A stretch of 64,000 nucleotides of DNA from Euglena gracilis (lineage: Eukaryota > Euglenida > Euglenophyceae > Euglenales): positions 44,061,847-44,125,846 of the forward strand of contig CP154954.1 of the NCBI GenBank assembly GCA_039621445.1. The letters run 5' to 3'. Below the pieces are notes generated by a model. It saw only the letters and a program-made list of their open reading frames with translations. It made no database searches and had not been told where the DNA came from. Of the stretch, positions 9,481 through 22,900 are shown one piece after another. Numbering within the stretch: the first letter of the stretch is position 1; each line of letters starts with the position of its first letter. A program made the position numbers and the translations under genes.

Positions 9481-11570
9481 ACATCCCACCCGGCAATTAC
9501 CCCCCCAAAGAATGCATAAAAGGCATGGCATATGAAGGAAAAGCCCTTATACACAGCGCTATGATGGATTCAATGGATTTGCCTTCACCATTGCTGGCAT
9601 TCCCGCTGCATGCTGAACAAACCACAAGAAGAGGGAGGAAAGAAGTTCCACACTCAGACTTTTTCTGAGTGTCTCTTTTTTAAAAGCAGAGGAGGTTCCT
9701 GTAGCCATGGTCGCATGACAAACGAGACATTGGGCATTGGGGAAGCTGACGCACACCGCGTGTCAGCATCCCCATTTGGGGTGGGGGGGGGGGGGCAGCA
9801 CACATCGATGCGAAGAAGAATTTTCTCGTCACGCTGCAAGTGTCCATGAGCAGATGGAAACAGGGCCTTTGTGAAGCGAGGAAGCTTTCCCAAACATCCA
9901 CCCGACAGTTCACCTTGAGGAAACCTTGCCTGAGGGGGTGTTTGACAGCCGGTCGGCACACAGTGCAGAAACACGTAACGGGCAGCAGTGTGATATGGAA
10001 GGGGCAGGGAATGGAAGAGACGGTTGCTGACTTGTGAGAGAGAAAGACATACATCAATAAGTGAGGAGGCTCAGTAGCAGAATGAAATCAGAATGCCAAC
10101 ACCGAATGTCTTCATTCTCTGAGCTGAGATGAAAACTACTTGAGATTTCCGTCTCAAAAGATTTCCTTCGGAAAAAGGGAATTGTCTGTTTCAAATACAC
10201 CAACCCCTTTGTGTGTGTAGGCACAAATAAATACTGCCAGCAGAGGCGTTGCATTGTTACTTTTAGGGACAAGAGGTTCTCAAGGAAACAAGAAACAAGG
10301 ATGAGGAACCGCTCCATCTAGCTCCCTGGACAGGGGGGGGGGCATACTCAATTGCACAGCAAGAATATGTGATCTGATTAGAAGCGCAATTTTAATTAAT
10401 TAATTAGGAGCGGTTCTTCCCAAAAACAAAATATCATGGGGCTTCATCAAACCTTCCTGCTTGAATAAACTAAAGCAAGGACATAATAAATATTTGATTC
10501 CACACAAACAAACTCTCTGGGAGCAAAAACAAGAAATTTATTCGCTTTTCTGCATTTCTGCCACTGTAGTGCCAAACACACAACACGCAAAAGCAGTAGA
10601 AAGAGCAACAATGCAAGTGGGGGTATAGGAAGCGAAAGGGTGTGTAACGCGGACCAGGAAGAAAATCAACCAGGCATCAGCCCATTTGTGGGGAGGGTCA
10701 TAGAAGAAGAAGCCACACAGCCGAGCACACCCCTGCGGTGCACGGCGGGATGATATGTGGGCAGAGCTTTCCGTGGTGGTATACAAAGCAGGAAGGGGCG
10801 CGGGAGAGGTTCGATTCCATCAGCCAAGCGAGTCGTTCGATGGGGAGACGACGGTGGCGGGACGTGCCAGAGCGGCAGCGCCAATTGAAGGAGTGGTCAG
10901 CAGACGGGGGCGGGGGCTGGGATGGACGGGAGGTCAGGAAGGGCCTGTCTGCCAGAGAGCAGAGAGGGAACGCCAGTCTGCAAGCACTAGGATCGGGTCG
11001 GGGAGGTTCAGCAATGGAGATGGCAGATCAGTTTGGGGGGGGGGGGGACATCCCGACGCAGCACCTGCATCGGATGGTTTCTGCTCTGGGCAGCATGGGA
11101 AGGAGGGCAACCTTCAACGAAAGGATTCAGTCCAAGTTCAGGCTGGGGCGTTCATTGGCCACCTCAAAGGCTGGTTGGTTGTCGGTGGTTCCCCTAAATC
11201 CCCTCCAAATACCCCACTTGTGTTTAGGAATGTCAAAGTGAGTTCCACGGCTTCTCCTTGTATACACATTTTTTACCCAAAAATGCCGGCACAGAAGAAG
11301 GAGCCCGTTTGGGGGATTTGGGGGGGTCATTTTGGGGGGTCGGACTTGGACCAACAATTTGTTGACTTATCCCCCCCTTCGGCTGACCAACCAAACCTGG
11401 TCCTATAAAGCCAGGGGTTTACAGGATTGGGTGGGGGGGCAAGGACGCAATGCCAACAAAGAAAGGAAGCTCTCATGTGCCCTTCCTCTGACCCATGCAC
11501 TTGACAGCATGGGAGGGTTCCCCCAGCGCCCCACCGCGCCCTCCCCCAGCCCGGGCCATAGCCCCGGGGG
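9481..11570. other. No gene recognised
   Basis: Mixed-composition sequence between the composite repeat and the 3' end of gene B. It has poly-G runs (about 9786, 10331, 11035) and a family A fragment at 11310-11425. Open frames here (for example 10738-11241) lack splice context or family features. The 3' UTR of gene B may lie at its right edge. Confidence 0.4.
11310..11425. repeat. Family A repeat fragment
   Basis: Shares the GGCTGACCAACCAAACC and TTGGACCAACAATT words with the full family A copies, but only one end is present. Confidence 0.5.
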
Positions 11571-11575
11571 GCCTC

Positions 11576-11684
11576 TCAGGCCTCCGCGTCCTCCTCCTCC
11601 AGGTACACGAGGTTGTAGGAGAGGTGCCCGAACGTCAGTTGGAAGCTCCGCACCGGGTCGGGGGCGGAGCCGCTCCCTGTCCAC
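11576..11684 (-). CDS. Gene B terminal exon with stop
   Basis: Acceptor GCGGGGGAG. It encodes [20 protein letters not shown] then EDAEA and TGA (11576-11578). The single leading base completes the codon from the previous exon. Confidence 0.75.
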
Positions 11685-14600
11685 CTCCCCCGCCTCTCCG
11701 GCCATTCACTGGGTCGTGTTGACCCGGGGGAATTTCCTTGGGGCAGCACAACCCATCGCCACCAATTGGTGGTGCATGCTGATGGGTGGCAAAATTGGAA
11801 TTGAATTCAATTTTGAAATTTGATCCCCCCCCTGTCCAGGGATCAATACCTCCTGTCCTCTGATCTGAGAGCTGTCAGCAGATGCTGTTTCTATCCTCTG
11901 ACCAGGGGTGCTGGAAGATGTTTTTGTTTATAAAACAAATTTTGAATTCCTTAACCTTATTTTTTAATCATTTTTAAAGTTTTTTTCCAAGAACAAGAAA
12001 AATGCAACCTTCGAAAAGTTGTCCGTTGAGTGAGGGTAATCGATAGACATACACAGATCGGGGGTGGGTCATCATGTCAGGCATGGTTGTTTCAGCAGCC
12101 GGAATTAGGGGAGTGCACTTTACGCGTTGTCGCCCACGCCGAAACCCCCCTCCCCCTTGCATAAACAAATCCGCCTCCAACCGGAAGGCACCTCCGTCCT
12201 CCAGGGAGGGGCTCGGTGGTGTAGATCGCCTCCAGCGTGTCTGCCAGCGCCCGCTCGGAGACCATGTTTTCCGTGATTTCGTTTTCGAGGCCCCGCAGCC
12301 CGCAGCTCTCCCAGTCCTCGCACTGCGTGCAAGCCATGTAGAAGTACATCAGCGGCATCACGGCGCAAGGCTGGGGCAGGCGATTGGCAGAGAAGTACCC
12401 CGGATATACGTCCACGAAAGAAACATGCCCTTGTTGTGGACGTTTGCCTCTCCGCTCCTTTTTTGTGGGTTGTGTGTGGCATGTGGCCTGGGTGGGACAG
12501 AGCGACTTTTGAGGAACAGGTTCCTTACTTCGTTCAAGATGCCTCTCATCTGCCAGACCAAGGGTCCACTTTGATACCCTGCTGGGGGAGAGGTGCCAGG
12601 GAGCTGAGCTCTTTGGGAGACCACCCCGGCCCGGCCCAGCCTGGCCCGGCCGGCGGCCGGCCGGCCCGGCCCGGCCGGCGGCTCGGCCGGCTGCCCAGCC
12701 CGGGCATGGGACGGGGGGTTGAAAAACGCTCATTTTCGGCTCAAAAACACTTTTTCCGGGTCCGGGAGGCCAAAAAACATCGTTTCGGGCAAAAAAAAAT
12801 TCGATTTTTTTCGACCTTTTTGACCCGGTTTTGACCCAAAGTCAATGGGTTGGCGGCCCAAAACGGGGCGCTGCGGGTCGAAAAACGCTGATTTTTGGCT
12901 CAAAAAAAGTTTTTCCGGGTCCGGGAGGCCAAAGAAAATAATAGTTTTGGGCAAAAAAAAATTTTCCATTTTTTTGGATTTCTTTCGACTTTTTTGGCCC
13001 AAAACGGCTAAATCTGACAGTAGAAAAAGTGTACAAAATGTCCCAAATTGGCCGGAAAAAAAACGGCCGTATCTCGGGCTAGGCGAGGAGTTGCGGGGAA
13101 ATCAAAATACCGGTAGATGGGGCATTCCAAAGGTTTCAATTTAGGTCTCCGGACATTTCCTTTGATTTTGCTTCATTTTGGAGATATTTTGAAAACATTC
13201 ATTTTTTTTTGACCCCCCCCACCCCCGAAAACGGCAAAGTCGAACAGTGGGAAAAGTGTACAAAACGCCATCTGGGCTGGAAAACGGCCGTATCTCGGGC
13301 TAGGCGGAGAGTTGCGGGGAAATCAAAATACCAGTAGATAGGGCGTTCCAAGGGCTTCGAAAAAGGTCGCCAGACATTTTTTTCAATTCCCCACCATTTT
13401 GAATATATTTTGCAAAAACTGGTTTTTTGGCCTGTTTTGGGCTCCAAATGGCAGAGTCCCCCCCCCCCATGGCGAAACCACAAAATGGCCATATCTTGGC
13501 CCAGGCGGAGAGTTGGCCCAAACCGCGCATACCGGTGGATAGGGCGTCCCAAAGTTGTGGAATGAGGTACTCTTTACTTTTTCTCAACTCCCCAGCGTTT
13601 TCGAGATATTTTGAATTTTTCGATTTTTTTTTTGACCCCAAAAATGACCCCTTTTGCCTGTCCAATGAAATTTCTTTGGGGGAAAAAAACGGTAAACAAC
13701 TTTTTGCTCGGGCCATATCTCCGGACTGGCGGGGAGTTAGGGGCAAAATGAGGGCTCGTTAGAAACTAGAAATTCTCTCCTAACCTATAGGCTATTAACT
13801 TTTCGGCCCCGGAAATCCAATCACGTCGATAATCCTCGGGTGTTCCGACCTACTACGGGGGTAATTGACAAAGTTGCGGTCCAAGCAAGGGGGGGGGGGA
13901 TTCATTGGTCATGGGTGTTTGGTAAAAAAGTAAACCTGCAGTTGCGGTGTCCAAAACTGTTTCGAACAGGGGTTGTAAGTTGGATCGGGTGTTCGTTGGG
14001 CACAGTGGGGGTGGGCATGGCAACTCCACAGAATTCAGAAATAAACACATCGTTATATCATTTGATATAATATTGTTATTCATTCGTGTTTTTTGAGGTT
14101 CTTCATTGCACGAAACTGAGGGAAATCCTGTTGTTGCACCAAGGCCTCGGGGGGGGGGGGGGGGGCTTTCCAAAGGTGGTCCCGGGCGTTATTCGACTCT
14201 GGGGGCACCTCTGGAGGGAGGGTGCCCAGGTGGCTTTCCATTTTTTCCAAAGTTTTCCGGGAGGATACATACCCCCCCCTCTTGTAAACCCCCGGGGTTT
14301 ATAAGATCTGGTTTGGTTGGTCAGCCGAAGGGGGGGGTTATAAGTGGGGGGGGGGGTTATTTTATAGGATCCGGAATCGTTGGTGAAAATCCGACCCCCC
14401 CCCCTCCCGAAATTGGCACTTTTTGGCAAATTTGGTCAAAAATGGCATTTTTGATGATGGTCGGTCTCAAAAAAAATTGCCAAGAAATCAGTTTTTGTGT
14501 GCTTTGCGGCCGAAGAAAAATCGTCCCCGGCAGTTTCCATTTTTCTTCCCCAGGGGGGGGGGGGTTATAGATCCGGTTTGTTGTTGCCCGAGACCGAGAA

Positions 14601-17501
14601 AAGGGGGGGGTTATAAGTAGGGGGTGTGTTTTTGGGTTAGGGGGGGGGGTTATAGTGGGGTGGCGGGTTTTATGGGGGATTTTTAAATGGGGGGGGGGGT
14701 ATAAGTGGGGGGTGGGGTTCACAATATTGATAACAACCCACTAAAAAAAATTTGGTTTTTAAGTTTTTAACCTCCGCATTTTGCAACAAAGCCGAAGGTT
14801 GACCTTAAAACACAGAAACAGTGGGCATCCCACCAAAGTTAAGGGGTGTCTGAAACAAAAAAACCGGCCTCATTCAAACTGCCCAAAAGGTTGCCGAAAA
14901 CTGGGAACTCGGGAACATGGGGAGAAGGTTCGGGTCGCCCCAAAATTGGTTCAGAAAGCACGGTTTCTGGGGGGGGGGGGCAACGAGGTGACTAAAATCT
15001 CAAGGTGGGTGTGAAGGATTCCATTTGAAATTCCAATGGCAAAAAAGGACAAAATCGGACAAATTCCCAACAAATTTTCGGGGAGGAGTCCATATCAGTG
15101 AGCAGGTCTGTTCTGAAAACAAAGAAGCAAAACCATTCTCGTGTGTTGAACATAATGAACACAGCAAACCTTGGGAAGGCAACAGACCGTCCTCAAAACT
15201 ACTCAGCCATACATACCCTCCAAATAATGAGCAGTAGAGAGAGCAGAGTGCCCATTTGTTGGGACCATCCTTTTCCCTCTCAAACACCAAACTTTTTCCT
15301 CGGACGTCATTGAACCCAACTTTTTTGGACCGCCCAGTTCTTCGAGCGCTGCAAGGGACAAGGGCTGTGGGGGAGGTTAGTATGTCTGATGCACATATAT
15401 CAAATTCTGTAAAGCTTGTGGAAGCACTTTCAGAATTCGACTCCATGTCCCCAAAAAAAATATCTACAACCTTCCATCTGGGCAGGACTGAGACTGACTG
15501 AGATCCAGCAGTATTCCTTCCACTCTGTGGTTGCTGCAGTGCCAAGCAACCAAGTTGCCTGCCCAGAATTCCACACGTGTTCGTCACACTGGCACCGGCC
15601 TCGGCAGAGGTGGCCACACCGGAGGCCTTCGGGTTGGGGGAGCGGTAGACGCGGCGGACCCGGAAGCGGGTGCCCGGCGGGGCGAGGAACTCCTGCTCCG
15701 TCGGGAAGTCGGAGTAACGGGAGATGAGCTTGTAGGACTTCATCTTGGTGATGAGGATGCTGCCGGCCCCAGGGCGACCCCCCCCCCATCAGGCACTGGC
15801 TCTGTGCCTGCCCACGGCTGGAAGTGGTTTCCCAAAAATGACTGACTGCTTTCCCTGTGACCCCCCCCCCTCGAGGTCGGTGAGCAATCGCATGGGGGGG
15901 GGACCCCCCCGCCAATGACCACAGGTTCCAAAAGAAATCGCCTTTGTTTCCGTCGTTGACCGCAAGTTTGCCCGACACACACGACACCCCCCTCCCTCCC
16001 ACTCCCAGGTTGTTCAAAAGAAGCCTGCATGGGGGGGGGGGGGGGTCCGGCCTGTGGGTAAGTCCCGGTCCCACAAGAGGCCCTTGGCCAGTGGCAAAGA
16101 AGTAAATTGAAACAGCAGAGGAATGATATGATTGCATACAGTGAGTCTTGATTGTCTTGGAGTTTGCAAAAACATAACGGACAGGATGCCTACCCGGGCC
16201 GCCTCTCCTTGGACGCCGTGCAGGCCACCCATTCATCGAGGTCGAGGGTACAAACACATGAGTTTGATTTAGACGTATGGGAGAACGCAGAAAGACAAGC
16301 ACTGAAATGAGAGAAAATGAATTATGCAACCCCCTTCCTTGCAGAAGAGATGCACTTCATTCTCATGCTCCCTGAGCAATTTTGTGCTCCCAAACCGGGA
16401 GTGGTCTTTGACTTGGGGTGGCGGTGAACCCTCCAAAACACACCCCAGCTCTATTGTTTGGGTAAGTCCAATCAGGGTCTTATTTAAACGTATTGCCAGA
16501 AAAAATTGGGCAAAAAAGCCTTCCCTCGAGATGCACAAAAAAATAGGTCCAAGAAGCAGGAATTTCAACAACAAACAAAAATTGTTTAAAAAATGCCAAA
16601 TCCTATCTCATGGAAAGAAAGATAAAAAATGGGGGAAAATAGGGGGGAAAATCAAAAAATGACCCATTTCGGGCACTCACACTACCTTGGTGGGTCTGTT
16701 TTTGGGGGTTCTTCTACAAAAAAACCTCGAGAGGGTTTCCTTTGGGTCTCTTTGGAAGAGGAAACGACAGGGGTTGGGGGCTTGGTTTTGGATTCCAGTC
16801 CGACCCACGTCGCTTTAGGAACCAAGGGGGTGCTCTGGCAGCACTACACCCCACGGGAGTCGAAAGCGCCCTCCCCTGCCTGTCCAAAGCACAGAGAGCA
16901 GACCCTTGGGGAGGGGGGGGCTGCCCTCCACGTGTCTCCCTGGCCCCCGACCGTCGCTGAAGGAGGGGCCCCCCTGGCCCTCGTACCCGAAGGAGTGGGC
17001 GATGTACGCCGACAGGGAGGTGGAGGTGAAGTTCTCCAGCGAGATGGGCTCCCCCTCAACGTACTTGCTGCCCGCCCCCCACTGCCGGAGGGGTTCAGTC
17101 CCATCAAAGGCGGTGGATGGGTGGGGGGTGGGTTTGGATCAGGCTTTTGCAGAAAGACTCGGAGCGATTTGGCCAGCCACCAGAAAAGGGTCAATTAACT
17201 CTGAGCCAGACCACCCAGCTCACCAGACACTCCTCCCTGCGGTCCCGGGAGTCCCCCCAGGAGGTGGAAAAAAATTACACCTCGGTTCTGGGCATTGTTG
17301 GCACGTGTATGGAAAAAAAAATACCGACGTTTCGCGTCTGTCACCGGAAAAAAAAATACACTTGCTGACCCTATCAAATTTCCACTTGCCAAATTTGGAC
17401 TAGCTGCAGTCCAGCCCCCCCCCACCCCCGGGTGCTTCGCACAGAAGAGGGCACAGCATAGACTATATAGGATCATCTTTACATACATATCATATACAGA
17501 G

Positions 17502-17552
<51 letters not shown>

Positions 17553-17867
17553 CATATACATATACACATATACATATAATACATATACATACATACATAA
17601 TACAATACATATACATACATATACAATACATACTACATACATATACATATGCAGACATACATACATTACAATACATACAGACATACAACATACATACATA
17701 CATACATACATACATACATACATACATACATACATACATACAGACATACATACATACAGACATACAGACATACAGACTACATACATTACATACATACATA
17801 CATACATACATGCATACACACATACATACACACATACATACATACATACATACATACATACATGCAT

Positions 17868-17925
<58 letters not shown>

Positions 17926-18891
17926 CATCAGACACACACACACACACACACACATACATACATACATACACACATACATACATACATACATACATACATA
18001 CATACATACATACATACATACATACATACATACATACATACATACATACATACATACATACATACAGACATACATACATACATACATACATACATACATA
18101 CATACATACATACATACATACATACACACACACATACAAACACACACACACCATACATACATACATACATACATACATACATACATACATACATACATAC
18201 ATACATACATACATACATACATACATACATACATACATACATACATACATACATACATACATACATACATACATACATACATACATACATACATACATAC
18301 ATACATACATACATACATACATACATACATACATACATGCATGCATGCATGCATGCATGCATGCATGCATGCATGCATGCATGCATGCATGCATGCATGC
18401 ATACATACATACATACATACATACATACAGACATACATACATACATACATACATACATACATACATACATACATACATACATACATACATACATACATAC
18501 AGACATACATACATACATACATACATACAGACATACATACATACATACATACATACATACATACATACATACATACATACATACATACATACATACATAC
18601 ATACATACATACATACACACACACATACATACATACATACATACAATACATACATACATACAGACATACATACATACATACATACATACATACATACATA
18701 CATACATACATACATACATACATACATACATACATACATACATACATACATACATACATACATACATACATACATACATACATACATACATACATACATA
18801 CATACATACATACATACATACATACATACATACATACATACATACATACATACATACATACATACATACATACATACATACATACATACAT

Positions 18892-18973
<82 letters not shown>

Positions 18974-19876
18974 CATCAGACACACACACACACATACACA
19001 CGCACACACATACATACATACATACATACATACATACATACATACATACATACATACATACATACATACATACATACATACATACATACATACATACTTA
19101 CTTACATATATATATACATACATACATACCTACATACATACACATACATACATACATACATACATACATACATACATACATACATACATACATACATACA
19201 TACATACATACATACATACATACATACATACATACATACATACATACATACATACATACATACATACATAATACATACATACATACATACATACATACAT
19301 ACATACATACATACATACATACATACATACATACATACATACATACATACATACATACATACATACATACATACATACATACATACATACATACATACAT
19401 ACATACATACACATACATACATACATACATACATACATACATACATACATACATACATACATACACATATATACACATATATACATACATACATACATAC
19501 ATACATACATACATACATACATACATACATACATACATACATACATACACACACATACATACATACATACATACATACATACATACATACATACATACAT
19601 ACATACATACATACATACATACATACATACATACATACATACATACATACATACATACATACATACATACATACATACATACATACATACATACATACAT
19701 ACATACATACATACATACATACATACATACATACATACATACATACATACATACATACATACATACATACATACATACATACATACATACATACATACAT
19801 ACATACAGACAGACAGACATACATACATACATACATACAGACAGACAGACAGACAGACAGAGACAGACAGACAGAC

Positions 19877-19935
<59 letters not shown>

Positions 19936-22900
19936 TACATACATACATACATACATACAAACATACATACATACATACATACATACATACATACATACAT
20001 ACATACATACATACATACATACATACATGCATGCATACATACATGGATGCATGCATATGGCAAGTGTTAAGTTTGGTACCCCCCCCTTAAATGTTAAATT
20101 TAGTACCCCAGGTTGGCCACGGGGGTGTACCCTGGGGTTAGTGCAGGGCGTAGGGTTTGGGCCGGTTGGCCTGAGGTCGACCGCGCGCGCGCGACGCCTC
20201 CCTGGCCCGGGCCGCGCGATTCCCAAAGGCGGCAGACAGGCAGAGGGAAAGAAAGATAAAGCCTGCCGAATGGTTGCCCCTACAAGAGACTTCACCCTCC
20301 CTTTGCCTTTGGAGTGACTCTCAAAGGGGCTGGGGTTGGCAGGACGGGCAGTCAAGCCGGCAGTTAGGCCGCATGCTCAGGGCAAGGTGCACGTCGTGCG
20401 CATGCGGCCGACCTCAGGCCAACCGGTCCAAACCCTAACCCAACACCCTGCAGTAACCCCAAGGGACGCACCCGTGGCCAACCTGGGTCAAGTTTAGTAC
20501 CCCCTAGGGGGGGGGGGGGTATGGTGCAGCTGACGTTTTTTATTTCAGTGCTTGGAACTCTTGGTTTCACACCATCGTAACACTATTCAGCAGGAATTCT
20601 GACTTGCATTAAACATATATTTTACTTGTTAAATCCATTACACACATATGGCAAGCTTTAAGTTCAGTGCCATTGATGGACCTAACTTGGGCAGCTATTC
20701 TTGACATCAAATTTTTGCCATTTTGCAGATTTTTGGTCACTTTTGCTTTCATTTTGACCAGTGTTTACATAAATCTTTGCAAGTGTGACACAAATTTGGC
20801 CGATTTCGACAAAAAAAACTGGCTATTTTTGACAAAAAAAAAACGTGTCTGAGGGTGACAACGTTGGTGGTTCAACTGTGAATAGGTGACTGCCCGTGAA
20901 ACCTGCAATCGTTCACACCAACAAGTCCTTCAGAATCTGCTGAAATTGAGGTGAAACCGTGGTTCCCACTTGACCGAAATGACCTCGCCATTGTCCCGAT
21001 TAAAGACCTTTGCCCTGCAGCCAGGGGCTCGAAGTCCACACTGGGCCCGACGCCGCGGAACGACGCGGCCTGGATGTTGGTGGAGAAGTTGGCGAAGGGC
21101 GGGTCCAGGCTTCTTTTTGGCAACCCCGGGGGAGGGGGTACACTTTGGGTGACTGGCCAGGGAAGCAGGGCTGGTCACAAAAAGAAGAGGCTGTGATGGG
21201 GTGGACAGCCCACTCAAAGGGCGGGCTGCAACACGAACTCTCGAAAAACGCCACACAAAATAAACTAAGATAAAAAAAGCAAATAAACACAAAAAAAAAT
21301 GCAAAAAAAAGTTGCATGTAAAATCCTTCGGGATGTACGCTTTCTACTGGAGAGGACTTTAGCCACCTCCGCCAGGGATAACTCTTCATTTTACATAAAA
21401 TATGCTGTTTGTTGACCAAAAAATGCAAAAATGACAAAGAATGAGAAAAAAAAAATAAAATTTGGTCTCAGGGGGAAATTGGGGCTAAAATGAAAGGTTT
21501 TTCAAAATCAAAAAAAATCCAGCAAAAATTGAAAAATTGCCAAAAGGTGCAAAAAAAAAAATCAAAAAAAGCAACAAAAAAAACGCGATTGCATTCCCCC
21601 CCTGCTCAGCAGAAACTTCAGATCACCAATCATTTGCTTTTTAGGCGCAGGCCAGTACAATGGTCCCTTCAAATTTATCGTTTTTGCAACCTCACTCAAA
21701 ATTGTGAATGACTGGGCTGTTCAACCAAGTTTTGCTTTGTTTCGTGTTGTGTGTTGAGCTCTACAAATGATTGCCAACTTTCATCTTTCGATGAGAATAT
21801 TGCATACACCAAATACTTGGGCCAATTGCACAAAAAAAAAACTATAATTGTTTAACCTGACGCTCAAAACTATGGTGTGGTGGTTCGATGGCCAGGAACC
21901 TGAGAAAGGAGTTAGGACTTCCACAATTTGGATGCTCTAAAGCAGGTGTCCCCACGGCATAAGGGACACACCTGCCCAGCACGTGTGCTTGGGACCCTTC
22001 CAACGGCTGCCCCATCAACATCAAATGTTGCGGGAATGGATGGAAGGGATGGCGGGCGGGGGGGGATGTGCTGCAACGCAAAAAAAGTGCAAGTTGCACA
22101 TGAATTCTTTAGGAGCTCCCAGATGTGCATAGCTTCCTGCTAGAAAGGACTTTGGAAAATTTTCATCTCCTCCCATCCAGGGAGAATTTTCAGAATGCAA
22201 ACCTAGCACCTCCCCCCCCCCCCGGGACGTTGCTGTGGCTGGGTTGGCCAAAATTGGGGCTGGCCTGCAAACGGACGCGTGGGTGCGACCTTCCGAAGAA
22301 AAGCAGCCCAGGCGGGTCCACGAAACACGTGCCGGGCAGCTTGTTCAGCGCCACCATGAGCTGCTCGCTGAAGGGGCGCCAATTGGCAATCTCCGCGGCG
22401 TCGCGGGTGTAGAACGCCGCGTTCATCTTCTGGTAGATGGGTGTCTGCAGCGTGTAGAGGTACACCACCAATGGTAGGGGCCGCCACCTAACCCTACAAC
22501 CACCCCCCACCCCGCAAACTGTCCTTCTTTTCCTCTGCGGAGGAAACCCCAAACCACTCTAACCGAAGCCTCATAAATCCCCAACAAATCTGCAAATGCT
22601 GCTCTTTGAATTAACATCAGAGCGGTTACACTAGCTACCCCAAACCCCGCCAAAAGATAAAATCCAGTCTAACTTTGGGTCCGTTGCAGGAAACCAAGAA
22701 CAGTGTTATTTGGGGGGGGGGTATATTTTGATGGACTCAGGCCTGAAGTCTTTGCACCATTTGTAAATTGGTATACACTGAAATCCTTCGGTCACAGAGG
22801 TCAAAAACAATCAGCGTTTTCGTCAATTTTGTGTCAAAAGAGGGTTTCAATAATTTTTCAGTGGCTTTTGATAATTCCCAGTGGGGTCATATTTGGGGGT

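Noticed and set aside
10738-11408. Plus-strand frames of 167 and 217 codons
   Set aside because: Gly/Arg-rich translation with poly-G runs, no recognisable domain, no supporting splice structure.
17479-20355. Open frames of up to 835 codons on both strands over (ACAT)n
   Set aside because: Same reason: a stop-free simple repeat within an intron of gene B.
22300-22345. A second Arg motif (VFRG) one base out of frame at the end of ART exon 1
   Set aside because: The in-phase FRGV in the next exon completes the ART motif order; the out-of-frame copy overlaps the donor and is probably chance.
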